This document shows, in pieces, positions 8,384 through 16,399 of a stretch of DNA of 64,000 nt. Where the stretch lies: positions 1 to 64,000 of the forward strand of contig CAYQUO010000010.1 in NCBI GenBank assembly GCA_964420835.1. The letters run 5' to 3'. Each line of letters opens with the position of its first letter. Positions within the stretch are counted from its first letter, which is position 1. The notes under the pieces are model-generated. The model did no database searches. It saw only the letters and a program-made list of their open reading frames with translations, and was not told the DNA's origin. This stretch comes from CAYQUO01 sp964420835 (GTDB lineage: Bacteria > Chloroflexota > Anaerolineae > Anaerolineales > Anaerolineaceae). Both the position numbers and the translations under genes were made by a program.

Positions 8384-9424
8384 ATGGGATACATTGACCT
8401 GCGCTCGGACACGGTAACTAAACCTACCCCCGCCATGATTTCGGCGATGGCAAAGGCTGACCTTGGCGATGATGTTTATTCGGAAGACCCAACCGTGAAC
8501 AGGCTTCAGGAAATGGCTGCTGAAAGAATGGGCAAGGAGGCAGGCTTGTTTGTCCCTTCAGGCACCATGGGCAACCTGGTTGCCGTGCTTGCCCATTGCA
8601 ATCGCGGTGATGAGGTCATTATGGGCGACAAGGCTCACACCTTCTTGTACGAAGCAGGGGGCGTATCGGTGCTTGGCTCTGTAATGGTGCGTACTGTTGT
8701 GAATCAGCCTGATGGTACGATTCGCCTTGAAGATATCGAGGCGGCAATAAGGCCAGATGATGTGCATCATCCGATTTCCCGCCTCATCATATTGGAAAAC
8801 ACTCAAAACCGATGCGGGGGGGTGGTTCTTTCGGCAGAGTACACCCGGCAGGTCGCTGAAATAGCCCAAAAAAATTCCTTATTGCTCCATCTTGATGGGG
8901 CAAGGATTTTTAATGCCGCAGTCACTTTGGGGTTGTCTGCAGGCGAATTGGCAGAACCTGCAGATTCAGTCACCTTTTGCCTAAGCAAGGCACTCTGCGC
9001 CCCGGTTGGTTCCGTCCTTTGTGGTAGCAAAATGTTTATCAAAAAAGCTCATCGAATCCGAAAGATGTTGGGTGGTGGGATGAGGCAGGCTGGTGTTCTT
9101 GCAGCGGCGGGTATCGTTTCCCTGCAAACGATGACTGAACGCCTGGCGGAAGATCACGCCCGGGCTCGGATGCTTGCGCAAGGATTGTCCGGGATCAAGG
9201 GAGTAATTCTTGAAACTCCAGTTCCAACTACAAATATGGTTTTTCTCACCTTCAATAATTCAATTCCATTAACCGGAATTCAAATTGTTGAACGACTGAA
9301 AGAGTTGGGGACCTTGGTGGGACTCGTGGGAGAGCGAAAAATCCGCCTCGTTACACATTATTGGATCTCAGACGAGGACGTTACCAGGGTGATCAATTCC
9401 TTCGCTGTTGCGTTGAGAGGATAA
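8384..9424 (+). CDS. ltaE: Low-specificity L-threonine aldolase
   Basis: 346 aa, PLP-dependent fold-type I enzyme converting L-threonine or L-allo-threonine to glycine and acetaldehyde in the cytosol. Seen: the opening IDLRSDTVTKPT, the substrate-side GDDVYSEDPTV, LHLDGARIFNAA with the PLP-binding Asp, and FCLSKALCAPVGS with the Schiff-base Lys at residue 202. Length is normal for the family. A good SD (GGAGG) precedes the ATG. It is 39 bp downstream of the pseudouridine synthase and converges on the diguanylate cyclase gene with only 11 bp between stops. Confidence 0.95.
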   Translation: MGYIDLRSDTVTKPTPAMISAMAKADLGDDVYSEDPTVNRLQEMAAERMGKEAGLFVPSGTMGNLVAVLAHCNRGDEVIMGDKAHTFLYEAGGVSVLGSVMVRTVVNQPDGTIRLEDIEAAIRPDDVHHPISRLIILENTQNRCGGVVLSAEYTRQVAEIAQKNSLLLHLDGARIFNAAVTLGLSAGELAEPADSVTFCLSKALCAPVGSVLCGSKMFIKKAHRIRKMLGGGMRQAGVLAAAGIVSLQTMTERLAEDHARARMLAQGLSGIKGVILETPVPTTNMVFLTFNNSIPLTGIQIVERLKELGTLVGLVGERKIRLVTHYWISDEDVTRVINSFAVALRG

Positions 9425-9435
9425 TACAGTGTATT

Positions 9436-11010
9436 TTATGTTTTTAGCGTGATTTTTGTTTCAGTTCTCTTCAGCCACATTGATTCCCGGGGTTCGACCT
9501 GGTCTCTGCCCCGATTTTTTGCAACATACAGGCGCTGGTCAGCGAGATTAATGAGAGAATGAATATCCCTTACTTCATCCGGAAAAACTGCAATTCCCTG
9601 GCTAATCGTCGGTGCCGGGATGTTCTTATTATGTCTGTCGCGCATGTTGAACGTGGTGATCAATTTGCGAATCCGTTCTGCAACCTGGAATCCCTGCACG
9701 CCATCGGCTTTAACAAGCAGGATTGAGAATTCTTCTCCACCCCATCGCCCCACGATATCCCTGCCCTTAATATTCGCTTTAATCACCTCAATGAGGTGTT
9801 TTAAAACCTCATCACCAACCAGGTGTCCATATTCGTCGTTGTATTTCTTGAAATAGTCAATATCCAGCATGATCAAACAGATCGATTCCCCCGTTTCGAC
9901 AGTCTGTGCCGCCTCCTTTTCTAGCAACTCAAGAAAAGACCCATGATTGTACGCCCCCGTTAGGCTGTCCAGGCAGGCTTGTTGAGTGACTTCTTCGTGA
10001 TGCCTGGCATTATAGATGGCCATTGCAGCGTGCTGGGCAAGATTTTGCAGCAGTTCAAGATCGCTTTGGCCAAATTGGGCAGGTTTATATGAGGCAACTG
10101 CCACCATACCAAGCAGTTCGCCGCCTGATTCCAATGGAGTGCCCATCCAACTGCGGCTCAAGCGATCCTTTCCAATGGTGGTCATATTGATTCCTATGCT
10201 GGGAGCTTCCTTAATTGCGTCTTTCATTAGGATCGAATTGCGATTGATCACCACCCAGCCTGCTAGGGAGTGATCTGTTGTAATGGTGGTGGTGGGATAG
10301 AATTCGCCATCATCGTACAGAAGCTCAAGGCGAATTCTCTCATCATCCAACAATCCAACATAATAGGTGTCGGCATCGATGGTCTTTTGAATGGCGTTTG
10401 ATAGAAGGGATACAACCTGGTGGATTTCAAGCGAGGAAGCTACGCTTCGGGCAACATTGTTGATTACTGCCAGCCTATTCATTTGATGTCGAATGATCGT
10501 TTTGAATAGCTGAAAGGTTTCAATAATCACAACACCAAAAAAAATGATCAGCGCAACCTTGCTGACAGCCTCCCGGAATTCATAATTGGCACCAATGGCT
10601 GCCGGCCAATCCTCACAGAACAACGCTGAAACAAGAAGGATCAAGTATGCCTGTCCGCGCCCGGCGAGAATTGTTGCTGTGATGATTGATGTGCCAATGA
10701 GTGAATATACTATGCCGGGCATCGGCTTTGGTTCCACGGAAAAGACCAAATACAAGCCAACGCAATTTACAATGGTGATAAACCAGATCCAGGTGGGTTG
10801 GTTTTCAATCCTGGGTATGACCCAGAAGAAGCTGGAGATGATGTAAGCAATACCTAGAAATCCAAGGAGTAAATGACGGATGCCACCGCCATCAATCAGG
10901 TTGAAACCCTCATAAATCAACCCCATACACAGGATTAGGGCTCCCAACAGTACAGGGATTACCAGGACCTGGTAATTCATAAGGATATTGCTGATTTGGT
11001 TGCTTTTCAT
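9436..11010 (-). CDS. Membrane GAF-GGDEF diguanylate cyclase
   Basis: 524 aa. Five to six membrane helices occupy about residues 12-165, a GAF domain about 185-335, and a GGDEF domain about 350-510. The active-site loop reads GGEEF (near residue 420), a catalytically competent variant that makes cyclic di-GMP from two GTP. The usual inhibitory RxxD site upstream reads KGRD, so classical product inhibition may be absent. TYVVGLLDDERI-like GAF sequence suggests a small-ligand or redox input, not identified. The ATG at 11010 is preceded by an inverted repeat (11012-11029) that separates it from the SD-like GAGGA. It is monocistronic and divergent from the purine nucleoside phosphorylase gene. 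Confidence 0.93.
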   Translation of the reverse strand: MKSNQISNILMNYQVLVIPVLLGALILCMGLIYEGFNLIDGGGIRHLLLGFLGIAYIISSFFWVIPRIENQPTWIWFITIVNCVGLYLVFSVEPKPMPGIVYSLIGTSIITATILAGRGQAYLILLVSALFCEDWPAAIGANYEFREAVSKVALIIFFGVVIIETFQLFKTIIRHQMNRLAVINNVARSVASSLEIHQVVSLLSNAIQKTIDADTYYVGLLDDERIRLELLYDDGEFYPTTTITTDHSLAGWVVINRNSILMKDAIKEAPSIGINMTTIGKDRLSRSWMGTPLESGGELLGMVAVASYKPAQFGQSDLELLQNLAQHAAMAIYNARHHEEVTQQACLDSLTGAYNHGSFLELLEKEAAQTVETGESICLIMLDIDYFKKYNDEYGHLVGDEVLKHLIEVIKANIKGRDIVGRWGGEEFSILLVKADGVQGFQVAERIRKLITTFNMRDRHNKNIPAPTISQGIAVFPDEVRDIHSLINLADQRLYVAKNRGRDQVEPRESMWLKRTETKITLKT

Positions 11011-11011
11011 A

Positions 11012-11029
11012 ATTGCATTTTAATGCAAT
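11012..11029 (-). repeat. Perfect 7-bp inverted repeat between SD and start of the GGDEF gene
   Basis: ATTGCAT (11012-11018) and ATGCAAT (11023-11029) flank a TTTA loop directly upstream of the ATG at 11010. In the mRNA the hairpin would sit between the SD-like GAGGA and the start codon. The rest of the 11011-11322 spacer holds the punA promoter and no convincing gene. Confidence 0.5.
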
Positions 11030-11252
11030 CCTCATTTTTGGCAGTTTACAATGGAATAACACTTCTTCCAAAATATCGTGCAAGATGCCAAAATTAAAAA
11101 GAATAATTGCGGTTCAGGACAAAGGGAATTTCATACAATGTCCAGAATCGCCTGAAACCATACCCTTCCAGTGATAATCCCCATTCATTGTCTATTCGTT
11201 TTAGCCTAACATCTTGCAAACATTTTCGGGTTTTCAGTTCAAATTTTCAATC

Positions 11253-11261
11253 TGATATAAT
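11253..11261 (+). promoter_or_regulatory. Extended -10 promoter for punA
   Basis: TGATATAAT (TGn plus a perfect TATAAT at 11256-11261) lies 62 bp before the punA start. No good -35 is visible at the right distance, as expected for extended -10 promoters. Confidence 0.5.
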
Positions 11262-11322
11262 GAATCCAAAAGATCAGTCATCCAATGTGCCATTTTATTT
11301 TTGCCGGTCAGCGGAGGGCGTA

Positions 11323-12162
11323 ATGAACGATTTTGTTACCGTGAAACAGATTGACCAGGCTGTTGATGTGATACGCAGTCGGGTGCAAACCATGCCTGAA
11401 GTTGGCTTGATCCTCGGCTCCGGTCTGGGAGACCTCGGCGATCAGACGGATTTATCAACGATTATTCCATACAATGAGATCCCACATTGGCCTGTAACCA
11501 CCGTGCAGGGTCACCGTGGCAGACTTGTTTATGGAAAATTGGCTGAGAAAATGGTCATGATATTACAGGGAAGGTCCCATTACTACGAAGGAGTTCCGAT
11601 GGACCATGTTACCCTGCCAGTGCGAATTATGAATCGCCTGGGGTTGAAATACTTGTTGGTTACAAATGCTGCAGGGGCGCTCAATCCCGATTACCAGCCT
11701 GGTGACTTGATGATGATTACGGATCATATCTCTTTGATCGCCATGGCTGGAAATAATCCGCTTCGAGGGCCTAATTTGAGCGAATTCGGTGAGCGCTTCC
11801 CGGATATGAGCAGATGTTATGACAGGGAATTGATATCTATCGCCCGTCAGGAGGCGAAAAAGAATGCCATTTTTCTTCATGAAGGGGTGTATGTTGGTTT
11901 GTCTGGCCCTTCTTTTGAGACACCTGCCGACCTTCGCTTTCTCCGATTGATAGGGGCTGATGCGGTTGGCATGTCAACAGTGCCTGAGGTAATTGTTGCC
12001 CGCCATGGCAATATGCGGGTTCTTGGAATTTCCGGAATTGCCAACAAAGCCAACCTGGATGGATCGACAATTACAACCCATGAAGAAGTTTTACAGGCGG
12101 GAAACACAATGGTCCCAAAATTCAAGGCGCTCATTACTGGAGTGTTGAAGAATTTACCTTAA
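11323..12162 (+). CDS. punA: Purine-nucleoside phosphorylase, trimeric type
   Basis: 279 aa from the ATG at 11323, which has an SD (GGAGGG, 11313-11318) five bases upstream; the frame is open further upstream but that part crosses the promoter and does not resemble the family. It cleaves inosine or guanosine with phosphate to base and ribose-1-phosphate in the cytosol. Seen: GLILGSGLGDL with the phosphate-binding Ser, VQGHRGRLVYG, LQGRSHYYEG, NAAGALNPDY, GLSGPSFETPAD, GMSTVPEV and SGIANKA, all hallmarks of the human-like trimeric PNP. A second, related phosphorylase (MTA-type) is encoded at 24.9-25.8 kb, so the genome separates the two substrates. Confidence 0.95.
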   Translation: MNDFVTVKQIDQAVDVIRSRVQTMPEVGLILGSGLGDLGDQTDLSTIIPYNEIPHWPVTTVQGHRGRLVYGKLAEKMVMILQGRSHYYEGVPMDHVTLPVRIMNRLGLKYLLVTNAAGALNPDYQPGDLMMITDHISLIAMAGNNPLRGPNLSEFGERFPDMSRCYDRELISIARQEAKKNAIFLHEGVYVGLSGPSFETPADLRFLRLIGADAVGMSTVPEVIVARHGNMRVLGISGIANKANLDGSTITTHEEVLQAGNTMVPKFKALITGVLKNLP

Positions 12163-12213
12163 TTTTATTTGGCTGATATTTTCTACTGTATATTTTTCCT
12201 GCGTGCCTAAGTA

Positions 12214-12900
12214 ATGGGTGATACGCTCTTGTTTTTACAAAAATATGAGATATGGATTTACATCCTATTGGGAGGTTTGTGCTTTGTCTATTCTCGAAAA
12301 GTATTACTTACCTGGAGGGAATGGCGGTCAGCGATATATGGACTGGAAAAGGATATAGCTCTGCATAGGTTGAGCTCGTTTTTAACACTTTTCATTCTTT
12401 TGGTTTTCCTGATGGTTGCAGAATTTATTATCGTATCTTTCATTATCCCCATTACACCATCTCTAAATCTGTTGGCTACTCCCACGCTGGATCTTCTTGC
12501 CACCGATATGGGGAGTGCTCCTCCAACCACAATACCTCCCGGGGACGAATTCAGTGGGGTGGCAACAGCACCTGTTGTCACGACATCCGAGGGGTGCATT
12601 CCGGGTATCCTTGAGTGGATATCACCTCTCCCGGGTGAACGGGTCGGCGGCACGATTGAACTGATTGCCACGATTGAATTTGCGAATATTGGTTTTTACA
12701 AGTACGAATATAGCCCGGTGGGAGGCAACGAGTGGGTGACAATTGCAGCCGACAACAAGCGTAAAACAAAAGAAGTTCTTGGCGGTTGGGATACCTCGGT
12801 GCTGTTACCGGGTGATTATAAGTTGCGGCTGCTCGTCATGGATAACCAAAACCAGCCCATGCCACCTTGTGAAATTCCAATTCAAATTGCAGCGCAGTAA
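12214..12900 (+). CDS. Two-helix membrane protein with C-terminal Ig-like domain
   Basis: 228 aa, not a named family that I recognise. Hydrophobic segments lie at about 12-30 and 48-73. A Thr/Pro/Leu-rich linker (about 78-118) includes the near repeat LLATPTLDLLATD. The last 105 residues look like an extracytoplasmic beta-sandwich: SPLPGERVGG, an aromatic strand FYKYEYSP, WDTSVLLPGDYKLRLLV, and a final hydrophobic strand. The G-x-Y-x-L-R-L-x-V motif recurs in Ig-like domains of Chloroflexota cell-surface proteins (recollection, not a search). It starts a co-directional series with the acetyltransferase 15 bp downstream. Confidence 0.75.
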   Translation: MGDTLLFLQKYEIWIYILLGGLCFVYSRKVLLTWREWRSAIYGLEKDIALHRLSSFLTLFILLVFLMVAEFIIVSFIIPITPSLNLLATPTLDLLATDMGSAPPTTIPPGDEFSGVATAPVVTTSEGCIPGILEWISPLPGERVGGTIELIATIEFANIGFYKYEYSPVGGNEWVTIAADNKRKTKEVLGGWDTSVLLPGDYKLRLLVMDNQNQPMPPCEIPIQIAAQ

Positions 12901-12915
12901 AAGCGAGGTGAAAAT

Positions 12916-13455
12916 TTGCCAGAAATTGAGATTCGGCCAGTCAAACAGGATGATTTGAAGGTTCTCTCAAGGTTGGATCATTCCTATTACACCACCCGTG
13001 TTTGGCAAATGGACCAAGACAAGGAGGAAGGAGGCATCTCCATCCGCTTGCGCGAAGCGAAATTACCCCGTGCAGTTCGGGTCGATTTTCCTTATCCACC
13101 GATGGATCCAAACCAAGACAGCAAATCTTATTCCCCCATGATAGTGTCGCTGATTGATGGTGAGGTGGTTGGATATATCCGGTTGCTAACGGAGTTAAAA
13201 CCGGGCGCTGTATGGGTGCGTCACCTTGCGGTGGAACCTCATTTCAGAAGAAAAGGGATAGGGTCGGCTTTAATACTGGCAGGCCGCGACTGGGCGGCAC
13301 GTCAACGCTACAATCAGGTGTTTTTCGAAGTACAGGCAAAGAATCACCCAATGATCAAGATGATGGAGAAACTGGGAATTACTCTATGTGGCTACAACGA
13401 TCGCTATTATCCGGATCAAAGCATCGCATTGTTTTATTCCCATTCATTACGATAA
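12916..13455 (+). CDS. GNAT-family N-acetyltransferase
   Basis: 179 aa. The acetyl-CoA binding region is at about 98-125: VRHLAVEPHFRRKGIGSALI contains the R-x-x-G-x-G/A pyrophosphate loop. Flanking strands (GEVVGYIRLL before, NQVFFEVQAKNHPMI after) complete the GNAT fold. The acceptor is unknown. The predicted start is TTG at 12916 with GAGGTG seven bases upstream; no suitable ATG occurs before the conserved IEIRPVKQDDL strand, which supports this start. It lies 15 bp after the Ig-like membrane protein and 24 bp before the polytopic sensor, so probably the same transcript. Confidence 0.88.
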   Translation: MPEIEIRPVKQDDLKVLSRLDHSYYTTRVWQMDQDKEEGGISIRLREAKLPRAVRVDFPYPPMDPNQDSKSYSPMIVSLIDGEVVGYIRLLTELKPGAVWVRHLAVEPHFRRKGIGSALILAGRDWAARQRYNQVFFEVQAKNHPMIKMMEKLGITLCGYNDRYYPDQSIALFYSHSLR

Positions 13456-13479
13456 CGGGACAGGATTGAGGCGAATAGC

Positions 13480-15405
13480 ATGATGACCTGGCAGATGGGA
13501 GCTTTAAGTTTCTTCAGGACCATTTCACAGATCCTTACAGCAGGGATTGCCATTACTGCCTTTTCGCTTCTGTTATTTGCGTTGCCCCTTAATCTGAAGG
13601 ATCGCGTTGTTCGGTTGTTTGCTGTAATTATGTTGTGGGTGGTTGTTGTCTTTTCCTCTGAAGCGATTGGGGGCGTACTTGAACAAGAGTATGTTGCTGA
13701 GGTCTTTTTAAAACTTCATTGGGTTGGAATTATTATGATGCCAGCGAGTTATCTGCATTTTTCGGATGTATTGCTGGCCATGACGGGGAAACCATCCCGG
13801 TGGAAACGGCTTTGGGTCGTCCGGCTGGGCTATCTGGCATCCATTGGATTTTTAATAACCCTCGGCATGGGCGAGTTTGTGGGGAAGGTGGTTGTAACCT
13901 TGCAACCGGCACCTCATTTGGCTCGCACACTGATTACGGATGTTTTCACCGTTTACTATCTCATTTTTATGGGTATGAGTTGGTATAACTTTGCCCGGGT
14001 TTTTCTGCGGACAACAACTTCCACCAGTCGAAGAAGAATGGGCTATCTCATCTTTGGGGCGCTCGCGCCTGCGTTTGGCTCGTTTCCTTACCTTCTCTAC
14101 GGCTCGGATTTTGCATCCCGGCATACTCTCCTTTTTTGGGTATTGTCTGCTCTGGCCAACCTGTTGGTTGGTGCCATGATCGTGGTCATGGCATATTCCA
14201 TTGCGTTCTTTGGAGTCTCCTGGCCAGATCGAGTGGTCAAACGCCGTTTGTTCAAATGGATTATGCGGGGTCCAATTACAGCAATCATTACCTTGGGTGT
14301 CACAACGGTCGTGCACAGGATAGGCGTAGCTCTGGGAACCGGGAACACCGCACTGGTTCCCATTATTATGACCGCCACCATCGTCCTCTCCGAGTATCTT
14401 ATTACCGTTTTTAGCCCTTTCTGGGAGATGTTTCTATTTTATCGCTCAGAATCAAAAGAAATGACATTTGTTGACACGCTTGAAACCCGATTGATCACCC
14501 ATAGCGACATGGTTCAATTCCTTGAGGTTATCCTGGCAGCCATTTGCGATCGGATCCAATCTCTGGGGGCTTACCTGGCCGTATTTGATGGCAATGGACT
14601 TGATACCATTGTTAGAGTTGGCAAGGCGAGGGGGATTGATCTGGGTAAGGCTGAGAGGTTACTATCCTCTTTGCAACTAACAGCGGAAAATAGTGAACTA
14701 TTGGAGTGGGGTGGCGATGTAATTTTCCCTGTCTGGGCGAGTGAAGAGACGCAAAATAGAAAATTACTGGCTATCATTGGTGTAATCCGCAATGGTGGAT
14801 TCCCTCTTGATAATGAGGATTTAATGGCACTAAAGTCTTTAGCCGATCGGGTTGCCATTGGATTGCGTGATAGACAACTTCAGCAATCCATTTTCCAATC
14901 CTTCCAGAACATCTCGCCCGGTTTGGATCTGGTCAGCCAGGTCCGTGTGGCCAGTCGATATGACGGCCTGGGACAACTTGAATCATCGCTGCCAGCCCCA
15001 ACAAGAGATATATCCCAATGGGTTAAGGATGCCTTGGTGCATTATTGGGGTGGGCCAAAGTTAACCGAAAGTCCACTCCTGCGATTGAAGATAGTTGAAG
15101 AAACCGTCGGCCAACATGAAGGGAACCAAACCAATGCCTTGCGGGCAATTCTCAGGGAGGCTATTGATAAGGTCCGTCCGGATGGGGAGAGAAGATACAC
15201 CGGTGATTGGATACTGTATAATATCCTTCGAATGAAATTTCTCGAAGGTAAAAAAGTCCGTGAAGTGGCCTTTCAGTTGGCGATGTCTGAAGCGGATTTA
15301 TATCGTAAACAACGTATAGCGATTGAAGAGGTCGCCAAGGCCATATACGATATGGAGATCCAGGTAACGAATTCCAGCGCCAATAGAGGTGCTGGGCACG
15401 GATAG
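13480..15405 (+). CDS. Polytopic membrane sensor with GAF and C-terminal HTH-like region
   Basis: 641 aa. Eight to nine hydrophobic helices fill residues 12-325, resembling the 7TM N-terminal region of some histidine kinases. A soluble GAF-like domain spans about 335-475 (LETRLITHSDMVQFLEVILA, then FPVWASEETQNRKLLAIIGV). No H-box, N-box or GGDEF is present; instead residues 515-640 are helical and contain ILRMKFLEGKKVREVAFQLA followed by MSEADLYRKQRIAIEEVAKA, which looks like a helix-turn-helix with S-x-x-x-L-Y-R recognition helix. This suggests a membrane-tethered regulator, or a kinase-less sensor, but both are inference. It overlaps no neighbour and is followed by the S1-domain gene 40 bp later. 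Confidence 0.75.
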   Translation: MMTWQMGALSFFRTISQILTAGIAITAFSLLLFALPLNLKDRVVRLFAVIMLWVVVVFSSEAIGGVLEQEYVAEVFLKLHWVGIIMMPASYLHFSDVLLAMTGKPSRWKRLWVVRLGYLASIGFLITLGMGEFVGKVVVTLQPAPHLARTLITDVFTVYYLIFMGMSWYNFARVFLRTTTSTSRRRMGYLIFGALAPAFGSFPYLLYGSDFASRHTLLFWVLSALANLLVGAMIVVMAYSIAFFGVSWPDRVVKRRLFKWIMRGPITAIITLGVTTVVHRIGVALGTGNTALVPIIMTATIVLSEYLITVFSPFWEMFLFYRSESKEMTFVDTLETRLITHSDMVQFLEVILAAICDRIQSLGAYLAVFDGNGLDTIVRVGKARGIDLGKAERLLSSLQLTAENSELLEWGGDVIFPVWASEETQNRKLLAIIGVIRNGGFPLDNEDLMALKSLADRVAIGLRDRQLQQSIFQSFQNISPGLDLVSQVRVASRYDGLGQLESSLPAPTRDISQWVKDALVHYWGGPKLTESPLLRLKIVEETVGQHEGNQTNALRAILREAIDKVRPDGERRYTGDWILYNILRMKFLEGKKVREVAFQLAMSEADLYRKQRIAIEEVAKAIYDMEIQVTNSSANRGAGHG

Positions 15406-15445
15406 TCCCTCAGTTGGTTATCCACGTTTGACGAAGGAGGAAGAG

Positions 15446-16399
15446 TTGTCTGAGGGTGGCTGGGAAGAGCAGTCAAAAATTGAAGGAATCGAATCGGAAT
15501 TGGATGAAAATTGGTGGGCTTCAATTTTATCCGAGGGGGAAGATTATCCTGAAATCAACCAAAACGTGCCTAAACGGGAATCTTTCTTTCAAGGCTTGTT
15601 GCCTGTCGATTGGGAATTGGTCAGGCGTCTTTACGAAAATGATGAGGTGGTATGCTTGCAGGTTTTTGGTTTCAACCGCGGTGGATTGCTCGTTCATGGA
15701 ACTGGCATACAAGGTTTCGTTCCAATTTCTCATATTATTGATTTCCCACCCAATGCTTCTGAGGACGTAAAACGGAAATGCCTGACCGGGTATGTCGGTA
15801 AATTATTGAATTTAAAAGTAATCGAGTGTGAACCCTCAATGGAACGGGTTGTGCTCTCAATGAGAGCAGCCTGTGCCGGGGAGGGAACGAGAAAGCAGTT
15901 ATTAAGAATCTTGTCCGTTGGTGAAGTACTCCAGGGAGTTGTAACCAACATTACCGATTTCGGTGTGTTTGTGGACTTGGGCGGTGTTGAAGGGCTTATT
16001 CACGTATCTGAACTGTCGTGGGGACGGGTTCAACATGCCTCTGAGATTGTAACCATTGGGCAAACCATTCGAACACAGGTTCTTCAAGTTTGTGAAGAGA
16101 GTGCCAGGGTTGCACTTAGTCTTAAAAGGCTGATACCGAATCCCTGGGAAACTCTCCAGCATAAGGTCAAGCCCGGTGATATTATCCGTGCCACAATTAC
16201 AACGATTATTCGTTATGGTGCCTTTGCCAGGTTGCCTGAAGGTGTAGAGGGTTTGATACATAGTTCTTCCATCCATTTACCGCCCGGAACAAATGAAATT
16301 TCACAATTTATTTCGCCCGGCCAAAATGTCGAAGTCGAAGTTTTGCATTTGGATATTGAGCGCCGGAGGTTGGGCTTGGGTTTGGTTAGAAGTGAATGA
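15446..16399 (+). CDS. Triple S1-domain RNA-binding protein (ribosomal S1-like)
   Basis: 317 aa from TTG at 15446, chosen because AAGGAGG (15434-15440) is ideally placed before it; the GTG at 15389 would lack an SD and overlap the upstream gene. After an acidic 55-residue N-terminus there are three S1 folds at about 65-145, 155-225 and 240-315. The second has the canonical GVVTNITDFGVFVDLGGVEG and GLIHVSELSW; the third has AFARLPEGVEGLIHSS. It is much shorter than a six-domain ribosomal S1 and may act as an S1 in a lineage with short S1 or as an auxiliary mRNA-binding factor. Its stop overlaps the ftsK start by ATGA (16396-16399). Confidence 0.88.
   Translation: MSEGGWEEQSKIEGIESELDENWWASILSEGEDYPEINQNVPKRESFFQGLLPVDWELVRRLYENDEVVCLQVFGFNRGGLLVHGTGIQGFVPISHIIDFPPNASEDVKRKCLTGYVGKLLNLKVIECEPSMERVVLSMRAACAGEGTRKQLLRILSVGEVLQGVVTNITDFGVFVDLGGVEGLIHVSELSWGRVQHASEIVTIGQTIRTQVLQVCEESARVALSLKRLIPNPWETLQHKVKPGDIIRATITTIIRYGAFARLPEGVEGLIHSSSIHLPPGTNEISQFISPGQNVEVEVLHLDIERRRLGLGLVRSE

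Noticed and set aside
11107..11322. 72-codon N-terminal extension of the purine nucleoside phosphorylase
   Set aside because: It crosses the extended -10 promoter, lacks an SD, and the family starts after it; the ATG at 11323 has a good SD.
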